From Acetobacteraceae bacterium (GTDB taxonomy: Bacteria > Pseudomonadota > Alphaproteobacteria > Acetobacterales > Acetobacteraceae): a stretch of DNA of 16,288 nucleotides. Position 1 is the first letter of the stretch; each line of letters begins with the position of its first letter. The position numbers were made by a program, and so were the translations under genes. The stretch is taken from NCBI GenBank assembly GCA_020853405.1, contig JADYYZ010000224.1:1-16288 (forward strand), written 5' to 3'. Positions 7,439 through 14,410 of the stretch are shown piece after piece. The notes beneath the pieces are model-generated. The model ran no database searches. It was given only the letters and a program-made list of their open reading frames with translations, and was not told the origin of the DNA.

Positions 7439-9394
7439 TCAACCGGCGAGCTCCGGGATCGCCTTGAACTGCTCCAGCGCCTCGGGGTTGGCGAGTGCGC
7501 CGATGTTCTTCGGCGTGCGCCCGTGCACCACGTCGCGCACCGCGAGCTCCACCAGCTTGCCGCTGCGGGTGCGGGGGATGTCGGAAACCTGGATGATCTT
7601 CGCCGGCACGTGGCGCGGGCTTGCATTGTCGCGGATCACCTTGCGGATGCGCGCCGCCAGCGCGTCATCGAGTGCGACGCCGGCGCGCAGCCGCACGAAC
7701 AGCACCACCCGCACGTCGTGCTGGAAGTCCTGGCCGATCACCAGGCTTTCCAGCACCTCGGGCAGTTTCTCGACCTGGCGGTAGATCTCGGCGGTGCCGA
7801 TGCGCACGCCGCCGGGGTTCAGCACGGCGTCGCTGCGGCCGAAGATCACCATGCCGACATTGCCGTCGTCGTGTTCGTAGAGTTCGCAGAAATCGCCGTG
7901 GCACCAGGTGTTGGCGAAACGCGAGAAATAGGCGGCGCGGTATTTCGCGCCGTCCGGGTCGGCCCAGAACATCACCGGCATGCTGGGGAAGGGCTTCGTG
8001 CACACGAGCTCGCCGCGTTCGCCGCGCACCGGCCTTGCGGCATCGTCGAACACCTCGACCGCGCAGCCCAGTGCCCTTGTCGCGAGCTCGCCGCGCCGGA
8101 CCGGGGCGACCGGGTTGCCCAGCGCGAAGCAGCCGCAGATATCGGTGCCGCCCGAGATGCTTGCCAGCATGATGTCGGCCTTGATGTCGCGATAGACATA
8201 GTCGAACGATTCCGGGGCCAGCGGGCTGCCGGTGCTGGTCATCGCCTTCAGGCACGCCAGGTCGTGGGTCTGGCGCGGGCGGGCGCCTGCCTTGGCCAGG
8301 CTGTCGATGTATTTCGCCGAGGTGCCGAACACCGTCATGCCTTCCTGTTCGGCGATGTCGAACAGCGCGGTCGGGCCGGGATGGAACGGGTTGCCGTCGA
8401 ACAGGATCAGGCCGGCCCCGGTCATCAGGCCCGAGACCAGCCAGTTCCACATCATCCAGCCCAGCGTCGTGAAATAGAACAGCCGGTCGGCGGGCTTCAG
8501 GTCGGTGTGCAGGTGGTGTTCGCTCGCGTGCTTCAGCAGGATGCCGCCATGGCCGTGCACGATGCATTTCGGCTTGCCGGTGGTGCCGCTGCTGAACAGC
8601 ACATACAGCGGATGATCGAAGCCGACGCGGGTGAAGCTGGCTGCCGCGCCCGCGTGCGGGGCGGTGAACGCCTCGATCGTGACCGCGCCCGGGATCGCGA
8701 GTGCCGCGGCATCGCCGATGAACGGCACGACCACCAGTCGCGGCATGGTCTCGAACCCTGCCATCACCTGGGCGATCTTGGCGGCGTTGGAAAAGCGCCT
8801 GCCGCCGTAGAAATAGCCGTCGGCGGCCAGGAACACTTTCGGCGCGATCTGGCCGAACCGGTCGAGCACGCCGGCGGGGCCGAAATCCGGGCTGCACGAG
8901 GACCAGATCGCGCCGATCGAGGCGCTGGCGAGCAGGCCGATGATCGCTTCCGGGATGTTGGGCAGGAAGGCAGCGACGCGGTCCCCCTTCGCGACGCCTG
9001 CGGCGGAAAGTGCCGCGGCGAGGGACGCGACGCGGCGGCGAAGTTCGGGCCAGGAGATCTCGGCCCGGCCGCCATGCTCGCCGCGGAAGATCAGCGCCGG
9101 CCCGGGGCCGGGCCGGGCCAGCACCGCCTCGGCATAGTTCAGTTGCGCCTGGGGGAAGAACTTCGCGCCGGGCATCCGATCGGCATCGGCCAGCGGGATA
9201 TCTCCCTTTTCCCCCGGCAGGCCGGCGAAATCCCACATTGCCGACCAGAACGCGCCGGGGTCGGCAACGCTCCAGCGCCACAGCGCGGGGTAGTCGGGCA
9301 GGGCGTGGCCGCGCGCGACCAGGCTCCGGCGGAACGCATCGACGTTGGTCGCGGCGATGCGCTCCGGGTCCGGGCGCCACAGGATGTCTGGCAT
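7439..9394 (-). CDS. Acetoacetate--CoA ligase (acetoacetyl-CoA synthetase)
   Basis: This 651-residue member of the ANL adenylate-forming superfamily would convert acetoacetate, ATP and CoA to acetoacetyl-CoA. That feeds ketone bodies or polyhydroxybutyrate breakdown products into central metabolism. An acetyl-CoA-synthetase-type N-terminal region (LNYAEAVL, 85-92) precedes the P-loop SSGTTGKPK (268-276). These are followed by SGGTDICGCF (414-423) and the hinge region GRSDAVLNPGGVRIGTAEIY (519-538). The C-terminal catalytic lysine lies in RTRSGKLVE (Lys613). NPGGVRIG in place of the NVSGHRLG of acetate enzymes, and a length near 650, favour acetoacetate over acetate. The start ATG 9394 has a strong GGAGG 7 bases upstream. 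It is the first gene of the minus-strand run. No partner of ketone-body metabolism lies beside it. Confidence 0.93.
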   Translation of the reverse strand: MPDILWRPDPERIAATNVDAFRRSLVARGHALPDYPALWRWSVADPGAFWSAMWDFAGLPGEKGDIPLADADRMPGAKFFPQAQLNYAEAVLARPGPGPALIFRGEHGGRAEISWPELRRRVASLAAALSAAGVAKGDRVAAFLPNIPEAIIGLLASASIGAIWSSCSPDFGPAGVLDRFGQIAPKVFLAADGYFYGGRRFSNAAKIAQVMAGFETMPRLVVVPFIGDAAALAIPGAVTIEAFTAPHAGAAASFTRVGFDHPLYVLFSSGTTGKPKCIVHGHGGILLKHASEHHLHTDLKPADRLFYFTTLGWMMWNWLVSGLMTGAGLILFDGNPFHPGPTALFDIAEQEGMTVFGTSAKYIDSLAKAGARPRQTHDLACLKAMTSTGSPLAPESFDYVYRDIKADIMLASISGGTDICGCFALGNPVAPVRRGELATRALGCAVEVFDDAARPVRGERGELVCTKPFPSMPVMFWADPDGAKYRAAYFSRFANTWCHGDFCELYEHDDGNVGMVIFGRSDAVLNPGGVRIGTAEIYRQVEKLPEVLESLVIGQDFQHDVRVVLFVRLRAGVALDDALAARIRKVIRDNASPRHVPAKIIQVSDIPRTRSGKLVELAVRDVVHGRTPKNIGALANPEALEQFKAIPELAG

Positions 9395-9414
9395 GGGGGG
9401 TCCTCCGTCCTGGC

Positions 9415-9427
9415 CGGCATCATGCCG
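9415..9427. promoter_or_regulatory. 13-bp palindrome upstream of the AACS gene
   Basis: CGGCAT-C-ATGCCG is a perfect 6+1+6 palindrome whose near edge is 20 bases upstream of the AACS start codon. It is symmetric around one base, so it suits a dimeric repressor rather than an RNA hairpin. A second inverted repeat, CCGGGC (9438-9443) with GCCCGG (9449-9454), lies just beyond it. No regulator was identified. Confidence 0.3.
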
Positions 9428-9498
9428 TGCCGGGGCGCCGGGCGGAATGCCCGGGGTGCGACACCGGCCCGCCAGGCCGCATGCCAGCCAGGATGCTC

Positions 9499-9527
9499 TT
9501 GCGGGAAAGATCGGTCGGCGCTATCCC
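9499..9527 (+). promoter_or_regulatory. Possible promoter of tRNA-Ala
   Basis: TTGCGG (9499-9504) and TATCCC (9522-9527) are separated by 17 bases. The -35 resembles that of the tRNA-Leu gene. The tRNA 5' end lies 48 bases beyond the -10, so a 5' leader of about 40 bases would have to be removed. No better candidate was seen nearer the gene. Confidence 0.4.
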
Positions 9528-9575
9528 CCGCGCTCCCAGGTCGTGCCTTGTTCTGAAACCTGCGTGCCGCGGGCC

Positions 9576-9651
9576 GGGGCCATAGCTCAGTTGGGAGAGC
9601 GCGTGAATGGCATTCACGAGGTCAGGGGTTCGACTCCCCTTGGCTCCACCA
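9576..9651 (+). tRNA. tRNA-Ala (anticodon GGC)
   Basis: This is a 76-base tRNA with an encoded CCA (9649-9651). The acceptor stem pairs GGGGCCA (9576-9582) with TGGCTCC (9641-9647), including one G-T pair. The D-arm is AGCTCAGTTGGGAGAGC, and the anticodon stem pairs CGTGA with TCACG. Loop ATGGCAT holds GGC at 9609-9611, reading GCC/GCU alanine codons. The T-arm is AGGGGTTCGACTCCCCT. Confidence 0.98.
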
Positions 9652-9655
9652 CCCC

Positions 9656-9670
9656 GCCCGGCGGACGGGC
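9656..9670 (+). terminator. Weak hairpin after tRNA-Ala
   Basis: GCCCG (9656-9660) and CGGGC (9666-9670) form a 5-bp stem with a 5-base loop, starting 5 bases after the tRNA. There is no T-run. If it does not terminate, the patatin-like gene starting at 9706 could be read through from the tRNA promoter. Confidence 0.25.
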
Positions 9671-9705
9671 AGAGCAGCGGGAGCGTGAAGGGAACAGTGC
9701 CACCG

Positions 9706-10932
9706 ATGTCCTGTCGTGCTGCCGGCCGCCGGGCGGTGCTGGCGCGCATGATCGCCGCCGGTGCGGCGCCCGGGCTGGTCGCTGCCTGCGCCAGCCCCGA
9801 ACGCCTGCCGGCCGTGCCGCGGGAGGCGACGCGCCAAGCCAGCGTGCTTGGCCTGCCGAACGAGCGCTTCTTCTTCCTCACCAACCCGCAGGCGGTCGAT
9901 GCGGAATTCCGTGCCGCCGGCGCACGCGAGCTGGCCTGGCGGCGGCTCGGCCCACGCGATCCGCTGCCGCGGACCACGATCCTCGCGGTGTCGGGCGGCG
10001 GCGAGGATGGCGCGTTCGGCGCCGGCCTGCTGTGCGGCTGGAGCACGACCGGCGCGCGGCCGGTGTTCAACCTGGTGACCGGGGTTTCGACCGGGGCGCT
10101 GACCGCGCCGTTCGCCTTCCTCGGCCCCGACTTCGACCCGCAGCTGCGCGATGTCTACACCAACCTCACGCTGGCCGATGTCGCGGAATCGCGCGGCCTG
10201 GTCAGCGGCGTGATGGGCGACGCGATGGCCGACACCGCACCGCTGTTCCGCACCATCTCGAAGCATCTCGATGCGGCGATGCTGGCGAAACTGGCCGAGG
10301 CATACGACCAGGGAAGGCTGCTGCTGATCGGCACCACCGACCTCGATGCGCAGGTGCCGGTGGTCTGGAACGTCGGTGCGATCGCGAAAAGCGGGGATGC
10401 GCGCGCGCTCGACCTGATCCGGAAGATCCTGCTCGCCTCGGCCGCGGTGCCGGGCGCCTTCCCGCCGGTGATGATCGATGTCGAGTATGGCGGGCGGAAA
10501 TACCAGGAGATGCACGTCGATGGCGGCGCCTTTGCCCAGGCGTTCCTGTATCCGCCGGCGGTCGGCGAGGATCGACAGGCGCGCATCCGCAGGCGTGAGC
10601 GGGTGCGCGAGGTCGAGGCCTTTGTCATCCGCAACGCAAGGCTGGACCCGAACTGGGCCTCGGTCGACCGGCGCACGCTGGGCATCGTCGGGCGGGCGGT
10701 ATCGACCATGATCTTCGCCAGCGGCGCCAACGACGTGCTGCGGATGTATTCGCGCACGCAGGCAGACCAGGTGGGCTTCAAGCTGGCCTATATCGGCACC
10801 GACTTCACCACGGAACTGCCGGCGCCGTTCGACCAGGGCTTCATGCGCGCGCTGTTCGAGTACGGCTACGCGCAGGGAACCCGTGGCGGCGACTGGGCCA
10901 GCCGGCCGCCACTGCTGCGCGCGGGGGGCTAG
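9706..10932 (+). CDS. Patatin-like phospholipase, predicted lipoprotein
   Basis: This 408-residue protein carries the full patatin active site. The oxyanion segment is SGGGEDGAFGAG (residues 96-107), the nucleophile Ser128 lies in GVSTG (126-130), and the catalytic Asp272 lies in DGG (272-274). Family members are lipid acyl hydrolases using a Ser-Asp dyad. The N-terminus is a lipoprotein signal: GRRAVLARM, a short hydrophobic stretch, then lipobox VAAC with Cys28. The arginine pair (RRAVL, residues 8-12) resembles a Tat motif. The protein should therefore be membrane-anchored on the periplasmic side. Start ATG 9706 was chosen for the signal peptide; GTG 9697, three codons earlier, has better spacing to AAGGGA (9688-9693). 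The longer frame from 9607 overlaps tRNA-Ala and is rejected. It lies 54 bases after the tRNA. Substrate is unknown. Confidence 0.9.
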   Translation: MSCRAAGRRAVLARMIAAGAAPGLVAACASPERLPAVPREATRQASVLGLPNERFFFLTNPQAVDAEFRAAGARELAWRRLGPRDPLPRTTILAVSGGGEDGAFGAGLLCGWSTTGARPVFNLVTGVSTGALTAPFAFLGPDFDPQLRDVYTNLTLADVAESRGLVSGVMGDAMADTAPLFRTISKHLDAAMLAKLAEAYDQGRLLLIGTTDLDAQVPVVWNVGAIAKSGDARALDLIRKILLASAAVPGAFPPVMIDVEYGGRKYQEMHVDGGAFAQAFLYPPAVGEDRQARIRRRERVREVEAFVIRNARLDPNWASVDRRTLGIVGRAVSTMIFASGANDVLRMYSRTQADQVGFKLAYIGTDFTTELPAPFDQGFMRALFEYGYAQGTRGGDWASRPPLLRAGG

Positions 10933-10946
10933 CGGGCGGCAGCGGC

Positions 10947-10962
10947 GCGGTGATAGTACCGC
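10947..10962 (+). terminator. Short hairpin after the patatin-like gene
   Basis: GCGGT (10947-10951) and ACCGC (10958-10962) form a 5-bp stem with a 6-base loop, 14 bases after the stop codon. No T-run follows. It sits directly before the promoter-like sequence of the next gene. Confidence 0.3.
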
Positions 10963-10991
10963 TTGCGTATCGTATCGGCCTGGTTGATAAA
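10963..10991 (+). promoter_or_regulatory. Promoter-like sequence before the small lipoprotein gene
   Basis: TTGCGT (10963-10968), 17 bases, then GATAAA (10986-10991) lies in a locally AT-rich patch that stands out from the surrounding GC-rich DNA. It predicts a start near 10998 and a leader of about 22 bases before ATG 11020. The -35 shares TTGCG with both tRNA promoters in the window. Confidence 0.5.
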
Positions 10992-11019
10992 TACCCCGGA
11001 TGATCGGGGGAATTCCACC

Positions 11020-11823
11020 ATGCGCCAGCTGCTGCTCCTCACCCTCGGTCCTGCGATCGGCGCCTGCGCGGGGGCATCGGTCCCGCCGCCCCCGACAGCG
11101 CTGAACCTGACCGGCCCAGTCGTGCCGCTGGCCGCGCCGGTTGAGATGCCGCGCCAGGGCTGGGGGCCGTTCGCCCGCTTCTGCAACCACATGATCGTGG
11201 AGGCCGAGCCGCCGCTGCAGGCGCCCAGCCGCACCGCGCGTTCCTGCATCGCCATGCGCGCCGAGCCGCTGGGCGGGGGCAGCTGGCGTGTGACCGCCTA
11301 TCCGGCTGGCGGGAGCGCCGAGGCGCTCAACATCTCCATGGTGCGTCGCGCCGACGGCACGGTGAGCGATCTGGTTCCGGGCGGAAGTGCCCTGCGCCAG
11401 GCGAGCGAGGCGGAGCGCCGCGAACTTGACCAGTATATGCGCGACCTGGTCTCGGGCGCCGGATCGTCCCGGCGCACGCTGACGCAGGGCAGCACGTTCA
11501 CCAGCACCGCCCGCCTGCCGCCGGGCTTCACGGGTACGCTCACCGCAACCTGCACGGTGCAGGGAACTGCCGGGCTCGCCGGCAGGCAGGTGATTGTCGC
11601 GGACTGTTCCGGCGCAACGCCGACCAGCATGGCGCCGAACCGCGACGGGGTGCGATTCAGGGGCGAGGTCAGCATGCGCGGCCCCGCGGCGATCGACGTC
11701 GAATCCGGCGTGATCGCGGCGATGGTCACGACCATGCGCCTGGCGGGCGTGTTCTCCAGCGACGTGACCGGTCGCAGCGCAAACGGGGCCTTCCGGGCAC
11801 GGGTGGCAGGCGGCTTCGAGTAG
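11020..11823 (+). CDS. Unrecognised small lipoprotein (hypothetical)
   Basis: I do not recognise this family. It is a 267-residue predicted secreted protein. The start is ATG 11020, with GGGGGA about 8 bases upstream and a promoter-like element in front; the longer frame from 10963 would place the promoter inside the coding sequence. The N-terminus MRQLLLLTLGPAIGACAG reads as a lipoprotein signal with a slightly unusual lipobox (IGAC, Cys16; Gly at -2). A proline-rich linker (VPPPP) follows. Four further cysteines (55, 76, 178, 196) could form two disulfides. The second half is beta-rich and Ser/Thr/Gly-rich, with one charged helix-like stretch (QASEAERRELDQYMRDL, about 127-143). It probably faces the periplasm. 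The preceding patatin-like protein is also a predicted lipoprotein, but a functional link is not shown. Confidence 0.75.
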   Translation: MRQLLLLTLGPAIGACAGASVPPPPTALNLTGPVVPLAAPVEMPRQGWGPFARFCNHMIVEAEPPLQAPSRTARSCIAMRAEPLGGGSWRVTAYPAGGSAEALNISMVRRADGTVSDLVPGGSALRQASEAERRELDQYMRDLVSGAGSSRRTLTQGSTFTSTARLPPGFTGTLTATCTVQGTAGLAGRQVIVADCSGATPTSMAPNRDGVRFRGEVSMRGPAAIDVESGVIAAMVTTMRLAGVFSSDVTGRSANGAFRARVAGGFE

Positions 11824-11824
11824 G

Positions 11825-11866
11825 CGCACCGGTGAGCGTGCGGGCGGTGCGACCTCAGCGCACGCT
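11825..11866. terminator. Overlapping inverted repeats between convergent genes
   Basis: Two mutually exclusive hairpins occupy the 31-base convergent gap and the end of the minus-strand gene. One is CGCACCG (11825-11831) with CGGTGCG (11845-11851). The other is AGCGTGCG (11835-11842) with CGCACGCT (11859-11866). Either could terminate transcription; no T-run is present. Confidence 0.35.
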
Positions 11867-12238
11867 GACGATGCGGAAGGTCAGCGACTCGCCATCGGCC
11901 TCACGCACCGACACATACTCGCCGGGGCGGAAGACGTGGGCGTCGAGCCGGTGCACCGGTTCGTCGTCATCCTCGCCGGGGGCGTAGTCGAAGCGCCAGC
12001 CGTGCCTGCCGTGCACCAGCCTGCCTTCCTGGTCGGGCTCGTTCTCCCAGAAGCGGCGCACGCTGCACTCGGCCCGCCGCGCCCGGTAGCCGGCCTCGTC
12101 GAGATGGCCGTCGGCGGAAAGCGGCAGCCGCAGCTCGTAGCCGCGGCTGGTCGAGCCATCGGGGAAGCCCGGGTTGCGCGCCAGCAGCAGGCGCACGGAA
12201 TAGAGCCGGTGCTGGCTCGCGGCGTGCTCGGGCGGCAT
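11855..12238 (-). CDS. Conserved-looking 127-residue hypothetical protein behind an FNR/FixK-type promoter
   Basis: The function is not known to me. This small acidic soluble protein has no signal peptide or membrane segment. Blocks that look conserved are LLLARNPGFPDGSTSRGYEL (residues 18-37), LPLSADGHLDEAGYRARRAE (38-57), CSVRRFWENEPDQEGRLVH (58-76), then WRFDYAPGEDDDEP (81-94) and HVFRPGEYVSVREADGESLT (101-120), with FRIVSV near the end. The pattern suggests a compact beta fold. The start is ATG 12238 because GGAGG (12246-12250) lies exactly 7 bases upstream; the in-frame ATG at 12259 would precede that site and overlap the predicted -10 element. The upstream box TTGATCCTGGTCAA with a correctly placed -10 suggests induction by an FNR/FixK-type regulator under low oxygen. 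The gene stands alone between a convergent lipoprotein gene and kup. Confidence 0.8.
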   Translation of the reverse strand: MPPEHAASQHRLYSVRLLLARNPGFPDGSTSRGYELRLPLSADGHLDEAGYRARRAECSVRRFWENEPDQEGRLVHGRHGWRFDYAPGEDDDEPVHRLDAHVFRPGEYVSVREADGESLTFRIVSVR

Positions 12239-12257
12239 GTGCTGTCCTCCTTCGCCC

Positions 12258-12299
12258 ATTGTGGCCGGGCCGGCGGCGTCCCGAATTGACCAGGATCAA
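12258..12299 (-). promoter_or_regulatory. FNR/FixK-type box and class II promoter
   Basis: On the minus strand TTGATCCTGGTCAA (12299-12286) matches the FNR/FixK consensus TTGAT-N4-ATCAA with one mismatch. A -10-like CACAAT lies at 12263-12258. If transcription starts 7 bases after it, at 12251 (an A), the box centre (12292.5) falls exactly at -41.5, the standard class II position for CRP/FNR-family activators. The resulting 13-base leader contains the GGAGG of the 127-residue protein gene. Confidence 0.65.
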
Positions 12300-12348
12300 G
12301 CGCGCCGGCGCCTTCCGACGAACAGCGTAGCGCAAGCCGCCGTGCCGG

Positions 12349-14259
12349 TCAGATCGCCACGCGCACGCCCAGTTCCACCACCCGGTCGGCCGGGATGCGG
12401 AAGAACTCGGTGGCCGACTGGGCGTTGCGCGCCATCAGCATGAACAGCCAGTGCCGCCAGCGGCTGAGTTTCGGCAGGGCGGCCGGCACCAGCGTCTCGC
12501 GGCCGAGGAAATAGCTGGTCTGCATCGGCTCCAGCGCCAGCCCGAGGCTGCGGCATTCGTCGAGCGCGCGCGGGATGTTCGGGCTTTCCATGAAGCCGTA
12601 GCGCAGCCGCACGCGATGGATGCCGGCCGAGAGCTCCTCGACCTCGGCCCGTTCCTCGGCGGGAACCGTGGAATAGTCGGTGATGGTGACGGTCAGGAAC
12701 ACCACGCGCTCGTGCACCACCTTGTTGTGCTTCAGGTTGTGCAGCAGCGCGCCGGGCACGTAATCGAGGTTGCCGGTCAGGAACACCGCGGTGCCCGGCA
12801 CCCGCAGCACGCGCGACTGCGGCAGCCGCGACAGCCACATCGCAAGCGGCAGGCTGTCGGCCTGCCAGCGCTCGAACAGCAGGTCGCGGCCGCGCCGCCA
12901 GGTGGTCATCATCAGGAACATCACCGCCCCCAGCACCACCGGCACCCAGCCGCCATCGACGAACTTCAGCAGGTTCGAGGCGAAGAAGAAGGAATCGACC
13001 ACCGCGAAGCCGCCGAACACCGCCAGCGCGACGCTGCGCGGCCAGCGCCAGCGCCGCCGCGCGACCACGATGCCAAGGATCGAGGTGCACAGGAACGTCC
13101 CGGTCACCGCGATGCCATAGGCCGCCGCCAGGCTGTCGCTGTTGCGGAAGGTCAGCACCAGCGTCACCACGCCGATCAGCAGCACCATGTTGACCTGCGG
13201 CATGTAGACCTGCCCCTCCTCCTCGACGCTGGTGTGGCGCACGGTCAGCCGCGGCAGCAGGTTCAGAAGCGCGGTCTGGCGGGCGACCGAATAGGCGCCC
13301 GCGATCATCGACTGGCTTGCGATCACCGTCGCGGCGGTGGCCAGGAACACCATCGGCAGCCGCACCAGCTCCGGGCACAGCAGGAAGAACGGGTTTTCCA
13401 GCGCCGTCGGGTCCGACAGCATCAGGGCACCCTGGCCCAGGTAGTTCAGCGCGAGCGAGGGCAGCACGAAGAACAGCCAGGCCTGGCGGATCGGCTCGCG
13501 CCCGAAATGCCCCATGTCGGCATAGAGCGCCTCGGCGCCGGTCACCGCGAGCACGATGCTGCCCAGCGTGACGAACGATTCCAGATGCTCGGCACCGATC
13601 AGCAGGGCGGCGCGCCGCGGGTCGAGCGCCAGCAGGATCTGCGGCTGGCGGAAGATACCCAAAAGCCCGACCAGCGCGATCGAGGTGAACCAGAGCGCGC
13701 AGATCGGGCCGAACAGCGCGCCGATGCGGCCGGTGCCGCGCGGCTGCAGGGCGAACAGCCCGACCAGCACCACGAGGCTGATCGGCACCACCGCCTGGTG
13801 CAGTTTCGGCTCGACCACCTGCAGCCCTTCGACCGCCGACAGCACCGAGATCGCCGGCGTGATCACGCCGTCGCCGAAGAACAGCGCCGCCCCCGCCACA
13901 CCCAGCATCATTACCACGGTGCGCCAGCGCTGGCTTGTGATCCCGCGCGAGGCCAGCGCCATCAGCGCGAGGATCCCGCCCTCGCCGCGGTTGTCGGCCC
14001 GCATCACGAACATCACGTACTTGACGGTGACGATCATGATCAGCGCCCAGATGATCAGGCTGATCGTGCCCAGCACCTCCTCGGCCGCCAGGCCATCGTC
14101 GGCGAAATGGAGCAGGCTGGCCTTCAGCGTATAGAGCGGGCTGGTGCCGATATCGCCGTAGACGACGCCCAGGACCCCCACCAGCGCCGCTGCCCTGGGC
14201 TGCGCCTTGGCGTCGGACCGGCCGGAACCGCCAGCCGTGGCAGCCTGCGCCTTGCTCAT
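12349..14259 (-). CDS. kup: Kup-family low-affinity potassium transporter
   Basis: This 636-residue protein belongs to the KUP/HAK/KT family, proton-coupled potassium uptake proteins of the inner membrane. About twelve hydrophobic segments fill the first 430 or so residues, followed by a hydrophilic cytoplasmic C-terminal domain. The signature GVVYGDIGTSPLYT (31-44) opens the first helix; GDGVITPAISVLSAVEGL and the GQGALML segment follow. The C-terminus, VVELGVRVAI, is the usual family ending. Length matches E. coli Kup (about 620). Start ATG 14259 (MSKAQAATAGG) was chosen because the membrane domain begins 22 residues later. The Shine-Dalgarno is weak (GGATG about 7 bases upstream). The longer frame to 14502 runs into the divergent gene. 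It stands alone, with a 151-base divergent gap to the binding-protein gene. Confidence 0.95.
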   Translation of the reverse strand: MSKAQAATAGGSGRSDAKAQPRAAALVGVLGVVYGDIGTSPLYTLKASLLHFADDGLAAEEVLGTISLIIWALIMIVTVKYVMFVMRADNRGEGGILALMALASRGITSQRWRTVVMMLGVAGAALFFGDGVITPAISVLSAVEGLQVVEPKLHQAVVPISLVVLVGLFALQPRGTGRIGALFGPICALWFTSIALVGLLGIFRQPQILLALDPRRAALLIGAEHLESFVTLGSIVLAVTGAEALYADMGHFGREPIRQAWLFFVLPSLALNYLGQGALMLSDPTALENPFFLLCPELVRLPMVFLATAATVIASQSMIAGAYSVARQTALLNLLPRLTVRHTSVEEEGQVYMPQVNMVLLIGVVTLVLTFRNSDSLAAAYGIAVTGTFLCTSILGIVVARRRWRWPRSVALAVFGGFAVVDSFFFASNLLKFVDGGWVPVVLGAVMFLMMTTWRRGRDLLFERWQADSLPLAMWLSRLPQSRVLRVPGTAVFLTGNLDYVPGALLHNLKHNKVVHERVVFLTVTITDYSTVPAEERAEVEELSAGIHRVRLRYGFMESPNIPRALDECRSLGLALEPMQTSYFLGRETLVPAALPKLSRWRHWLFMLMARNAQSATEFFRIPADRVVELGVRVAI

Positions 14260-14313
14260 CGCGATACATCCGTCGTCGTTGCCCGCGGGCGACCCCTCGC
14301 GCCGCAGTTTATG

Positions 14314-14325
14314 ACGGCGCGCCGT
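14314..14325. promoter_or_regulatory. Perfect 12-bp palindrome in the kup divergent gap
   Basis: ACGGCGCGCCGT is a perfect palindrome 55 bases upstream of the kup start and 86 bases upstream of the binding-protein start, next to the only AT-rich patch in this gap (GTTTATGA, 14307-14314). It could be an operator for one or both genes. GC-rich palindromes also arise by chance in DNA of this composition. Confidence 0.25.
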
Positions 14326-14410
14326 GCCCAATGGAAGATGCGGGGTGGACAACCGATGCGTGTCCTTGGTAATGAGCGGTCGCGTAACCGATCCCGAGGT
14401 ACAGACGACC

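Noticed and set aside
7523..9556. 677-residue plus-strand frame opposite the AACS gene
   Set aside because: It lacks any recognisable domain; the minus-strand product is a complete adenylate-forming enzyme.
9607..9705. N-terminal extension of the patatin-like gene (MAFTRSGVRLPLAPP)
   Set aside because: It reads through the 3' half of tRNA-Ala; the lipoprotein signal begins at 9706.
9622..11829. 735-residue minus-strand frame opposite the two lipoprotein genes
   Set aside because: Its composition is that of an antisense shadow and it ends inside the tRNA; the plus-strand frames have signal peptides, motifs and ribosome sites.
12296..14269. 657-residue minus-strand frame overlapping kup in another frame
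   Set aside because: It is out of frame with the Kup signature and is composed of Gly/Arg/Ala runs, a frame-shifted shadow.
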